This document shows, one piece after another, positions 34,035 to 43,500 of a stretch of 64,000 nt of DNA. The notes below the pieces were generated by a model that was given only the letters and a program-made list of their open reading frames with translations, made no database searches and had not been told where the DNA came from. Positions within the stretch are counted from its first letter, which is position 1, and each line of letters begins with the position of its first letter. The DNA is taken from NCBI RefSeq assembly GCF_026625705.1, contig NZ_CP113059.1:434001-498000 (forward strand), given 5' to 3'. The DNA is from Pedobacter sp. SL55 (GTDB taxonomy: Bacteria; Bacteroidota; Bacteroidia; Sphingobacteriales; Sphingobacteriaceae). The translations under genes were made by a program, and so were the position numbers.

Positions 34035-37000
34035 TTAAACTTCCGCTTTTTCAATCTTTGGCGGCATCAGCTTATAAACTACTGGCGTAATAATTCTCGA
34101 CAACAAAGTCGAACTAATTAATCCGCCAATCATTACAATGGCCAGCGGCGAAATTAAAGGATTACTAGACATCGCAATAGGCAACAACCCTCCAATTGCA
34201 GTTAACGAAGTTAAAATAATTGGCAAGAAACGAACCTCTCCAGCTTCTTCAATAGCTTCGTTCAATTCTTTTCCTTCGGCCCTCAGCTGATTGGTAAAAT
34301 CAACCAGAAGAATAGTGTTTTTAACCTCAATACCTGCCAAAGCCACAATACCAATAGTTGCCACAAACGATAACGAATTACCAGTAACCAGTAAGGCCAA
34401 TACGGCTCCAACAATACCTAAAGGAATTACGGAAAGCACAATCAGCGTACTTTTGAAAGTTTTAAACTCTAACACCAATACCGCAATAAACATAAACAAC
34501 GTTACCAAGATAATGCTGCCAAACCCTCCAAAAGATTGGTTGCGGCTTTCTACCTCGCCGCCCATTTCGAAATGATAGCCAGCCGGCAGTTCCATTTTAG
34601 CCATCTGCGTTTCTACATCCTTAATTACCTTATCGTTTAAATAACCTTTTTGCACAAACGAGTTTACCGAAATGGTGCGCACCTTATTTTGGTGGTTGAT
34701 ACTCAAAGCCGAAGTTTCGAGCTTTAAACTCGCCAATTGTGATAGTGGAATTGAAGCACCCTGCACATTGTTCACATATAAATTATCAAACACATTTAAG
34801 TTCGGGTTCGAAGCGTATTTGGTAGTTAGTAAGATATTATAATCATCGCCACTAGATTTTGGGTTAAGAAATTTGCCTAACTCAAAACCAGCAATGGCCA
34901 TTCTTACCGTACGGTCTATATTTACCATTGGCACGCCTAAAGCTAAAGCTTTTTCTTTATTGATCTCTACCTTAATATCCGATTTCAGGTTTTTAAGTGG
35001 GTTATTGGTATAGATAGTTCCTTCTGTTTTTAGCAACATATTTTCTACCTTACCCGCCAGTTTCCTTAATGTATCTAAGTTTTCTCCAAACACACGAACT
35101 TCTACCGGAGAAATAATCGGCTGGCCTTGCTCAAAATCCTTTACCTCTACTTTTGCCCCTAAATACGGCGACCATTTTGCCCGCAGCTTTTCAATCAGTT
35201 CTACTTTTTTATCAGCCCTTACATCTTCGTGCAGTAGCACAAAAATCTCGGCAAAATCGCTACGCTCGTTAGTCTGCAACAAATTATAGTAAATTCTTGG
35301 GTTGCCCTTACCAACGTTAGAAGCAAAATATTTTACTTCGGGTATCTCTTTAATTTCTTTCTCAATTTGTTTGGTAATAGAATTCGTGTACTTCAAGTTC
35401 GATTGTAAAGGTGTAGAAACCGCAATAATAAACTGGGGTTTCTCCGAAGAAGGGAACAAGCTAAAACCAATAAATGGAATAAGTGCCAACGAACCTACAA
35501 AAACCGCCACCCCAACAAATACCGTCAACCAAGGTTTGTGCAATGCTTTATCTAACAATTTAGCATAAGAGCCATGGATGATTTTCTGTAAAGTTCTTAA
35601 AAAGATGTTGCCATGCACATAGGCGTGTGGTTTTAAAATTTTGCTCGACAAAAACGGCACCACCGTCAGTGCTACAATCATAGAAGCAATTACCGAGCAA
35701 ATTACCGCCACAGGTAAGCTCCTAATGAACTCTCCAGATGCTTCGGGCATAAACATTATTGGTATAAAGGCAATTACTAACGCGGCTGTACAACCCATTA
35801 CCGCTAAGCCAATTTGTTTGGTCGCCATCAGAGTTGCTGTTAAGCGGTTGTGGCCGTCACGCATCCAGCGTTCAATGTTTTCTACCACTACAATGCTATC
35901 ATCAACCAATAAACCTAGCGAAACTACTAAACCTACAATACTGAGCTGGTTTAAACTAAAACCTAAAAGATTAATCAAAATAATACCGATAGCTAACGAC
36001 AAAGGAATAGAAACCATTACCACCAACGATGCCCTTGTGCCTAAAGGCAACAAAGTAATGAGCACCAAACAAATAGCAATGCCAAAATCTACACCCAAGC
36101 CTCCTAAACGACTGTTTACATTATCTGCCTGATCAAACATTACTTGTTGGTCTATGTTACTTGGCAATGTTTTTTTGAAAGTATCTAAAACTGGCAAATA
36201 GGCCTCTTGCGTTTGCGTAATGTTGCCACCAACCTTTTGTGCAGCAACCACAAATACTGTTCTAAAGCCATTTAAACGAGTAATGTGTTTGTCTTGCGAA
36301 TAATCGAAATAAACATTGGCCACATCTTTAAGCGTCGTATTTTTACCTGCACCACTAGCCACAATCGTATTTTTAATTTCATCAATACTTTGGTAGTTTC
36401 CGCTGGTTTTAATGTTAAAAGATTTAGTACCCGCATCAATACTTCCGCCCGGAATATTGGCCACTTCGCTCTGTATGGCATTAGCAATTTGCGTAACCGG
36501 AATGCGCAGTAAAGCCAATTTCTCCAAATCCAAATCAACCTTTACCAACTGATCTGGCAGGCCAACAATCTCTACGTTTTTTAAAGACGGAATTTTCTCT
36601 AACTGATCTTGAAGCTCTTCGGCAGCAGCTTTCAACTTATCTCTCGATGCGTTTTCCGAAACCAGCGCCACCTGCAAAATATTCACATCAGAAGGCGAAA
36701 TCTTTTGCACCTCCATCGCATAAATCTCCTGCGGCAAATTAGGTCGCTCACTATTAATTTCCCTTACCAGCTCCTGATATTTATCGTCTACATTTACGCC
36801 ATATTTATACTCCACAACGGCCACCATTAAGCCATCCCTAATGGTTGTTTTAATACTTTTAATATCATCCAAGCCATAAATACGCTTTTCGAGCGGTTTA
36901 ACCACCAGCTCTTCCATATCTTTAGGGCTAGCGCCAGGATAAACCACCACCACAGGAAAGTTAGGCGGGTTCATGTCTGGGTCTTCTGCCCTCGGCATAT

Positions 37001-37091
37001 TCAAAATAGTAGTAATCCCCAAAGCCATTACCATTAATACCATAATTAAGGTAAACTGGTAATTTTTTACTGCATAGTCTGATATTTTCAT
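34035..37091 (-). CDS. RND-family efflux permease
   Basis: 1018 residues, the full length of AcrB/MdtB-like pumps. A first membrane helix (about 13-31) is followed by a periplasmic porter domain, then a helix block with the RND signature region GLVVSLGLLVDDSIVVVENI, whose Asp-Asp pair is in the proton relay, and the duplicate second half with ATIGIVALAGIEVKNTILLVDF. It exports drugs, detergents or metals using the proton gradient. It is the last gene of a TetR-TolC-adaptor-RND operon. A 316-bp gap with a repeat separates it from the adaptor gene. A 35-bp remnant of its 3' end remains at 31548. Confidence 0.94.
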   Translation of the reverse strand: MKISDYAVKNYQFTLIMVLMVMALGITTILNMPRAEDPDMNPPNFPVVVVYPGASPKDMEELVVKPLEKRIYGLDDIKSIKTTIRDGLMVAVVEYKYGVNVDDKYQELVREINSERPNLPQEIYAMEVQKISPSDVNILQVALVSENASRDKLKAAAEELQDQLEKIPSLKNVEIVGLPDQLVKVDLDLEKLALLRIPVTQIANAIQSEVANIPGGSIDAGTKSFNIKTSGNYQSIDEIKNTIVASGAGKNTTLKDVANVYFDYSQDKHITRLNGFRTVFVVAAQKVGGNITQTQEAYLPVLDTFKKTLPSNIDQQVMFDQADNVNSRLGGLGVDFGIAICLVLITLLPLGTRASLVVMVSIPLSLAIGIILINLLGFSLNQLSIVGLVVSLGLLVDDSIVVVENIERWMRDGHNRLTATLMATKQIGLAVMGCTAALVIAFIPIMFMPEASGEFIRSLPVAVICSVIASMIVALTVVPFLSSKILKPHAYVHGNIFLRTLQKIIHGSYAKLLDKALHKPWLTVFVGVAVFVGSLALIPFIGFSLFPSSEKPQFIIAVSTPLQSNLKYTNSITKQIEKEIKEIPEVKYFASNVGKGNPRIYYNLLQTNERSDFAEIFVLLHEDVRADKKVELIEKLRAKWSPYLGAKVEVKDFEQGQPIISPVEVRVFGENLDTLRKLAGKVENMLLKTEGTIYTNNPLKNLKSDIKVEINKEKALALGVPMVNIDRTVRMAIAGFELGKFLNPKSSGDDYNILLTTKYASNPNLNVFDNLYVNNVQGASIPLSQLASLKLETSALSINHQNKVRTISVNSFVQKGYLNDKVIKDVETQMAKMELPAGYHFEMGGEVESRNQSFGGFGSIILVTLFMFIAVLVLEFKTFKSTLIVLSVIPLGIVGAVLALLVTGNSLSFVATIGIVALAGIEVKNTILLVDFTNQLRAEGKELNEAIEEAGEVRFLPIILTSLTAIGGLLPIAMSSNPLISPLAIVMIGGLISSTLLSRIITPVVYKLMPPKIEKAEV

Positions 37092-37251
37092 TCCAATTCT
37101 GTTCGAATTTTATTTATTTTTTGAAAAGCAATTTTCTGCTTCCATCGTTTCCTTTAGTCCTGCTGTACGCTATAAATCCCTATAAAATCGGGATATTACC
37201 GCTGCCATCAGGTTTATTTAACAAAAACCTGTGCAACACACTTCATAATAC

Positions 37252-37336
37252 TCCTTCCCCTACCCCCTCAAAGAGGGGGACGCATAGTTTGCTAAGCATT
37301 CTGTATATCCCCCTCTTTGAGGGGGTTGGGGGAGGG
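37252..37336. repeat. Inverted CCCCCTC/GAGGGGG element inside the efflux operon
   Basis: Two hairpins (ACCCCCTCAAAGAGGGGG and CCCCCTCTTTGAGGGGG) are arranged as inverted arms around GCATAGTTTGCTAAGCATTC. The right arm is related to the target of the MITE at 814-970. It lies between the adaptor and permease genes and may weaken read-through or stabilise upstream mRNA. The rest of 37092-37407 holds no gene. Confidence 0.65.
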
Positions 37337-37407
37337 AATACTAAAAGCTTCTTTATTTCTCTCCCCTTAGGGGAGAGATGCCGAAGGCAGAGAGGGCCCT
37401 GGGGCTT

Positions 37408-38457
37408 TTACTTTACCACCCTAATCTTCGAGCCATCAGTTAGGTAAGCACTACCCGAAATAATTACGGCACTTGCATTTTCCAACCCACCCGTTACCGA
37501 AATTTTTTCTTTCTGTATGGCTCCCAACTGCACTTTTATTTTTTTAGCCGTCTGGTTATCATTCGTTACAAAAACATAACCTTCGTTTTCGCCACCATCT
37601 AAAAGCGCATCATAAGGTATGGTAAACGAACGCTGTTTTTTAGATGGAAAAATGTTTGCTTTACCGAACAACCCAGCAGCCAAACCTTTAACTTTACGAT
37701 CATTCAAAGCCAGCTCTACACCAAAAGTGCCACTCTGCGGGTCAATACCCTCTGCTTTCCTACTCACTTTAGCTTGCAAAACCTGTCCAGATAAAGCTTC
37801 TGAACTAATGGTAGCCCTATCGCCCACTTTCAAATCAGACCATTGCTTATCACTTAAACCTACTTTTAAGATCCAGTTGCCTTCACTTGCTCCATTAATT
37901 TGAAGCACAGGCGTTCCAGGCCCAACAATTTGTCCATCATTGGCTAATTTTCTGAGTACATACCCATTTCTGGTAGCTCGTATATCCGTGTATCCTTCAT
38001 TAAATTTTGCAGATTGGATTTGCTGTTTAGCTACATCTAAAGCAGTTTTTGCATTTTGCAATTGCTCCAAAGTAGCCACGCTGTCTTTAAAAAGCTTGCT
38101 AGCCCTATCGTAATCGCGTTGCGCCTTCTGCAAAGAAAGTTGCACCTGCGCTACTTGCGAACCAATTTCCGTTGGATTTACCGAAGCCAACAACTGGCCT
38201 TTAGTAATTTGATCCCCTTCCTTTACATAAATTCTGTTAATCACTCCTCCGTTTTTGAAAGAAAGTATAGTTTCATCGTTGGTAGTAAAATACCCAGACG
38301 TAACAATTGCTGCATCTGTATCTTCTTCCACCAGCGAAACCACTTTAACTGGAATAGTATCTTGTTGAATAATTGCTTTCTCTCTTTGATCTCCACCTTT
38401 ACAAGCGAACAACAGCGAAAAAATTGCACATAAAATAATAAGCGTAATATTTTTCAT
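37408..38457 (-). CDS. Periplasmic adaptor lipoprotein of the RND pump
   Basis: 349 residues. The N-terminus has a lipobox (FSLLFAC, Cys19), so the protein is anchored in the inner membrane by lipid. It then has lipoyl halves (SFKNGGVINRIYVKEGDQIT and DIRATRNGYVLRKLANDGQI) around a short coiled coil (about 120-150), beta-barrel and membrane-proximal domains. This is an AcrA/MexA-like membrane-fusion protein. It lies between the TolC gene (2 bp away) and the RND permease. Confidence 0.9.
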   Translation of the reverse strand: MKNITLIILCAIFSLLFACKGGDQREKAIIQQDTIPVKVVSLVEEDTDAAIVTSGYFTTNDETILSFKNGGVINRIYVKEGDQITKGQLLASVNPTEIGSQVAQVQLSLQKAQRDYDRASKLFKDSVATLEQLQNAKTALDVAKQQIQSAKFNEGYTDIRATRNGYVLRKLANDGQIVGPGTPVLQINGASEGNWILKVGLSDKQWSDLKVGDRATISSEALSGQVLQAKVSRKAEGIDPQSGTFGVELALNDRKVKGLAAGLFGKANIFPSKKQRSFTIPYDALLDGGENEGYVFVTNDNQTAKKIKVQLGAIQKEKISVTGGLENASAVIISGSAYLTDGSKIRVVK

Positions 38458-38459
38458 TT

Positions 38460-39836
38460 TTATTGAATTACATAAGATGCCGTTTCGCGTTCCATATTGG
38501 CCATAGCCGTAAGCACCTTATAAAGGTTAATATTTACTAAAATTTTGCTCGAAGTATATTGGTTTCTAGCGTCGATAGTTTCTACAAATGAATTTGCCCC
38601 CGCCAAGTATCCCCTGTATATTAGCCTTAAGTAGGTAGACGCTGCCTCGAACTGTTTTTGAGACGACTGATAAGTTTGATAAGCCGACCGCAAATTGTTT
38701 TGTGAAACTTTAGCAGATAAACTCAACTGTTGTGCTACTAAATTGGAGTTCAGTTGTGCATTTTTTAAATCGAGACTACTTTCTTTCTGCTTATTGTTGT
38801 TTCTGTTTCCAGAGAAAATTGGAACTTCTAATTGCAAGCCCACCATGTAATATCTAGTATTCGAATTGAAATGGAAACCCTCGGATTGTGTACCCACGTC
38901 TAAGAATGCACCCAGTTTTGGCACCGCAAACTGACTATTCATCTTTTGTACGTTCTTGTTAATTCCTTCTACCTGTCCTAATGCTTTTAACTCTTCTCTT
39001 TCACTGGACATATTTAAACCCGCCAACAATCCTTCTACTTTGGCCAAATCCGTTTTATCGTTGGCATCTGATAAAATCATATCGTTTGGATCCCTATTTA
39101 AAAGGAAATTAAAATATAAGCGGGCATTGTTAACTTTTTGCTCTGCATCTAACAAGGAGGCGTTAACATTTTCAACTTCACTTTGCGAACGCAATACATA
39201 AGCCAGCAAGCCCTTTCCATTTTCTAAAAGTTTTTCATTTACCCTAAGCCCCTCTTTAGCCAGTTGCAAGCCAGATTTATAAATATCTACCGCAGCAAGC
39301 GCACTTAAATAGTTATAATAAGCTGCTTTAATTTCTTTAACCAAATCGCGTTTATAAATCTGCACTTCGTATTCTTTTAGCACCAATTGTTGTTGCGCAA
39401 TGCGTTTGTTATAAATGATATCTGTATTGATGATTGGAACTGTGGTGCGCAATTTCGCATCGTGAAAGTTCTTGGGCAAAAAGTTAATGGTTTGGTTTTC
39501 CAACATTGGGAAATTGTTACCGCCAGTAATTTGATTTAACGTGCTATAAACCGGGTTCATTAAATCGCCCAAAGGCAAGGGAATATTACGACCACCATCT
39601 GCAGTTTGATACGCCCCTTGAAATGCAACAGTTGGCAAAAACAAACTCTTCGCTGTTTTTAAAGCATATTGCGCTTTCTCTAAGGATACATTTTTTTGCT
39701 GCAAAACGATGTTGTTTTTAAAGGCAGTATCAACGTATGCTTTTAGCACCTCCTGCGCAGTAGCAACAGAAGCCACAGTAGTTGCCAGTAGCAATAAAAC
39801 GCAAAACCTATATTTAAAAATTAACAGTGTTAACAT
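38460..39836 (-). CDS. TolC-family outer membrane channel of the RND system
   Basis: 458 residues. A signal peptide (about 1-27) is followed by LKAYVDTAFKNNIVLQQKNV and two helical repeats (KAAYYNYLSALAAVDIYKSG and LRSAYQTYQSSQKQFEAAST). It forms the outer membrane exit duct. It begins 1 bp after the TetR gene ends and is followed 2 bp later by the adaptor gene. It is distinct in sequence from the TolC at 6306. Confidence 0.92.
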   Translation of the reverse strand: MLTLLIFKYRFCVLLLLATTVASVATAQEVLKAYVDTAFKNNIVLQQKNVSLEKAQYALKTAKSLFLPTVAFQGAYQTADGGRNIPLPLGDLMNPVYSTLNQITGGNNFPMLENQTINFLPKNFHDAKLRTTVPIINTDIIYNKRIAQQQLVLKEYEVQIYKRDLVKEIKAAYYNYLSALAAVDIYKSGLQLAKEGLRVNEKLLENGKGLLAYVLRSQSEVENVNASLLDAEQKVNNARLYFNFLLNRDPNDMILSDANDKTDLAKVEGLLAGLNMSSEREELKALGQVEGINKNVQKMNSQFAVPKLGAFLDVGTQSEGFHFNSNTRYYMVGLQLEVPIFSGNRNNNKQKESSLDLKNAQLNSNLVAQQLSLSAKVSQNNLRSAYQTYQSSQKQFEAASTYLRLIYRGYLAGANSFVETIDARNQYTSSKILVNINLYKVLTAMANMERETASYVIQ

Positions 39837-39837
39837 A

Positions 39838-40473
39838 TCATTTCATTTTTTCTAGCATCATTACAAAGGTCTCAAAAGCCTCTTCTAACAAATCTCTATC
39901 TTGTGCTACATGTAGGTGTGCACTTGCCACATGGTCTAAGTGGCCTTGCAGTTTTAAACTGCATAAACCATGTACCAAAGCCCAAACATTTAGCGCCACG
40001 TTGTTTTCGTTTAAATCTTTAAAATATCCCTCGCTTTTACAATCTAAAACCGTTTGCTGCAAAGCACCAAAAGCAAGTTCTCCTTCTTCCCATTCGCAAG
40101 AGAGCTTGTCTGCCACAAAATCCATTGGTTCTCTCATAATAAACATAAGCTGATAAAAATCAGTATTTTGCATAGCAAAATTTAGATAAACCTTGCCCAT
40201 TGCTTTTAACCTTTCAAATCCGGAGCTTACATGCTGCAACACCACAAACTGCTGGCCCAACAACTTAAAGCCTTCTTTATGCAAGGTATAAGCTATATCT
40301 CCTTTATCTTTATAATAAAGGTAAATAGTAGTTGGACTAAGGTTAATTTCGGCAGCAATTTTCCTAATTGAAGTTGCTTCAAAACCATGTTTTAAGAACA
40401 AGTCCTTAGCTGCCTCCAAAATTTTAAGCCTTACATCTTCTATCTGTTTGCGATCTTTCTCTTTTCTTCCCAT
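39838..40473 (-). CDS. TetR/AcrR-family regulator of the efflux operon
   Basis: 211 residues from the ATG at 40473 (MGRKEKDRKQIEDVRLKILE); six upstream residues from 40491 would cover the promoter and are rejected. The helix-turn-helix is ATSIRKIAAEINLSPTTIYLYY (33-54, written here in two parts by residues 33-48 and 49-54). The C-terminal domain is divergent and should bind the inducing ligand. As first gene of the operon it very likely represses it through the palindrome at 40496-40512. Confidence 0.9.
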   Translation of the reverse strand: MGRKEKDRKQIEDVRLKILEAAKDLFLKHGFEATSIRKIAAEINLSPTTIYLYYKDKGDIAYTLHKEGFKLLGQQFVVLQHVSSGFERLKAMGKVYLNFAMQNTDFYQLMFIMREPMDFVADKLSCEWEEGELAFGALQQTVLDCKSEGYFKDLNENNVALNVWALVHGLCSLKLQGHLDHVASAHLHVAQDRDLLEEAFETFVMMLEKMK

Positions 40474-40488
40474 ATCAATTAAACCGTA

Positions 40489-40512
40489 CAAATATAATTA
40501 ACACCGTTAATT
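40489..40512 (-). promoter_or_regulatory. Promoter -7 box and TetR operator of the efflux operon
   Basis: On the minus strand TATATTTG (40496-40489) is a perfect -7 box. The palindrome AATTAAC-ACC-GTTAATT (40496-40512) abuts it on the upstream side. A repressor bound there would block the promoter. Confidence 0.65.
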
Positions 40513-40535
40513 AAAAAAATATTTTTGAAAATAAA

Positions 40536-40565
40536 AAAAGGGATGTTCTTTTGAACATCCCTTTT
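40536..40565 (-). terminator. Intrinsic terminator of the beta-helix gene
   Basis: AAAAGGGATGTTC (40536-40548) pairs with 40553-40565 around loop TTTT, with T-rich sequence beyond on the minus strand. Confidence 0.75.
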
Positions 40566-40584
40566 CCATTATTTTTGGTTACCC

Positions 40585-43500
40585 TTAGTGCTTCATAATT
40601 TTTTTAGCTACGTTTCCGCTATCTTTAATAATTTGAAGAATGTAAGCACCAGTTGCTAGATTGGCAACATCAAGCTCTATAGGCTGAGCGCTATCTCCGA
40701 TTTTCGTTTTCACTACTTTTCCAGTTAAATCTGTTAATGAAAGCTTAACGCTCTCTTTGCTTACCGAACCCACAGTTACATACAATTTATTGGTTACCGG
40801 GTTTGGATAAGCCACTACCGATAGCGAATTATCTAATCCTTTTACAAATTTGGCTAGGGCAGTAAATGTTTCTTTATCGCCATTGGCATCTATCTGCGTT
40901 AAACGATAGTATGCAGACTGCTTAAAGCTAGCATCTAAAAACTCGTAGTTAGTAGCAGAACTACTGTTACCTTGACCAGCTTTGCTACCTACCACAAAGA
41001 AGTTTTTACCATCAAAGCTTTTCTCTATTTCAAATTTTGCGTTGTTCTTTTCTTCTGCTGTACTCCATTTTACTAAAGCACCGCCTGTTGTAGCTTGAGC
41101 AGTAAAAGAAGTAAGTTTTATTGGCAGCACAGCAAGTGGAGTTTTAGCCAAAGTAAACACGCCAAAATCAGTATTTTGAGCACTGATAATGGCAGCAAAG
41201 TTAGCGCTTACATTATTAGCCGAATTTCCGGCATCTACCCAGGTGTTTGTCCCGCTATCGAACCTAGCTATGGTTGCATAGGCAGCATCGAAGTTGGCAA
41301 AACCCGAATTTGCAAGACCGAAAGTAACGAACGCTACCTTAGCATTGGCAGAGCCGCTAAGCCTGTTTACTACCCAATATTCCTTATCGTGTATCAAACC
41401 AAGCAACGCTGGGTCGAAACTGGTGGTATTACTGTAAGCGACAGGAAAATACTCGAATTCAAAATCGGAAACAGCAGTTAGATCTAGCGTAGTCACAGCC
41501 GCAGATACAGTACCCTTTCCAATAATTAATGGAGCATTAGATGAAGGCCCCATATTTAGCACCTTAACTTTGCCATTTACGAAGTTTTGTGGCTTGGTGG
41601 GATCAAAAGTAATCGTCTGCGTACCGTTTAAAGTTAATGCTGCTGGAGCATTAATTTTCCCCTCTGTCAACGAGAAATTACCTGTTACATTTGCCGCTTG
41701 GCTAAATGTTACTTCTTTAGCTAGGGCATTTAAGGTTAAATTATCAAACGTAATTTCGCCAGTGGTATAATTATCAATAGCGAATGTGTGTGCTTTGGTA
41801 ATGGTTTGGCTACCCAAGTTCCCATAAACCGCAGCATCATTTTTTAATACCAGCGTGAAATCATCTGGCACTACTGTTAATGCATTTGGCAAATTGGCCG
41901 AAGTAGCAATAAAAGCTTTTTGAGGCTGAATATTCACATAACCCGTTAACGGATCATCAACACCATCTGCTATTTTGCCTTTCACAGCAACCAAATCATC
42001 AAAGCTGGTAGAAGTACCCGTATTTACAGCGCCGAAAACATTATAAGAGGCATCTATATCGCCGTTAAACGGAAAAATATTGGTAATGTTAACACCTGCC
42101 TGAGCCACGTCATAAAGTGTAGCCATTGTTGGGTTTCCAGTATTACCACCAGCTGGCGTAGCATCTAAGCTGATATATGTGCCTAAGGTAGCCGCAAACG
42201 TATTCTTATCAGCGTCCGAACCTCCTACCCTTGCATTAATTAAAGGTTTAACCGAGGCAGAACCATTATGGTTATAGAAAGCGATACCAGTACCACCGGT
42301 GCCGTTTAAAGTATTTGATGTGATAGTTAAATTATTTGAAGCTGCTGCACTTTGAGCGCCACTAGTACCTTCTTTACTAGAAAACACGATAGAATTAAAC
42401 GCGTTAGCACCTGTAATAGGTGTTAAGGTATTGCCTTTTACCGTTACATTATTTGATCTTTGGATGAAAATTCCAATATTGGCATATTTAGTAATGGTAT
42501 TGTTTGCCACTTCTATGTTGGCATTAACGGTTCTACTTCCTTTTACCTCTAGCATACGCACAATGTTAGTAGCCTGAGCTAAATCAACAATACTATAACC
42601 AATGTTATTGTTATTGATTTTATGGTTGCCCACTTCGGCGCCAACTACGGAAACTAAGCCAAAAGGCACATCGTTATACGAAAATTCAAAATCGTTACCT
42701 GCACCGCCACCAAGCTCGCCACCTTGTAAAGCGTACAAAGCTGTAATTGTATTTTTATCTGCACCAACTCCGCCAATTTTGCCATAAGTATTAAAAGCAT
42801 AAATACCTCTACCAAAAAGCTCTGGCGCCGATGTGTTACTATAAGTAATGGTGTTACGCACCACGTTTACCGAGTTATTAACCACACCGCCCATCACCCC
42901 AGCCGAACCTCTGCCCAATTTCATGCCAAAGCTGTTCCAAACCACTCCGGTTGCCTGAACTTTTGTGCCTTTAAAAATATTATCTGCAACAGTTAGGTTG
43001 TTGAAATTATCAGTAAATACTACTAATACCAATCATAGCATTTACATCTTGAGCAATTTGCAGCTCCAAATTTTTCACAGTTACGTTAGGCGCATCAATC
43101 TCTATCAGCGCTTTATTGGTGGCATTGCTTAAGTACCATTTAAAATAGGCTTAACTACCAAATTGTTGTTATTTCCTTGCAGCGTAATCCCTTTGGTAAT
43201 TTTTACCGCATCGGTCAAAGTGTAAGTGCCTTCGTCTACATTAATCACATCTCCGTTTTGGGTATCGGCATCATCTATGGCAGCTTGGATAGTTGCAAAA
43301 CCTTCGCCACTTGTTAAATTTTTAATTGGAAAATAATAATTGACTTTTCCAATGTTTGCATCATCAAGCTTGTCGAAAATTTTGGCATCAAGCAATGTCC
43401 TTTGTGCCTGGCTAAGGGAGGCAACCGCTCTCAACTGGCCATCTATGTAGAAACTATTTTGATCTGCACGAATATCAGTTATCCAATAACCTGTAGTGGT

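Noticed and set aside
36272..36830. Overlapping short ORFs on both strands within the RND gene
   Set aside because: These are shadow frames of the 1018-residue permease.
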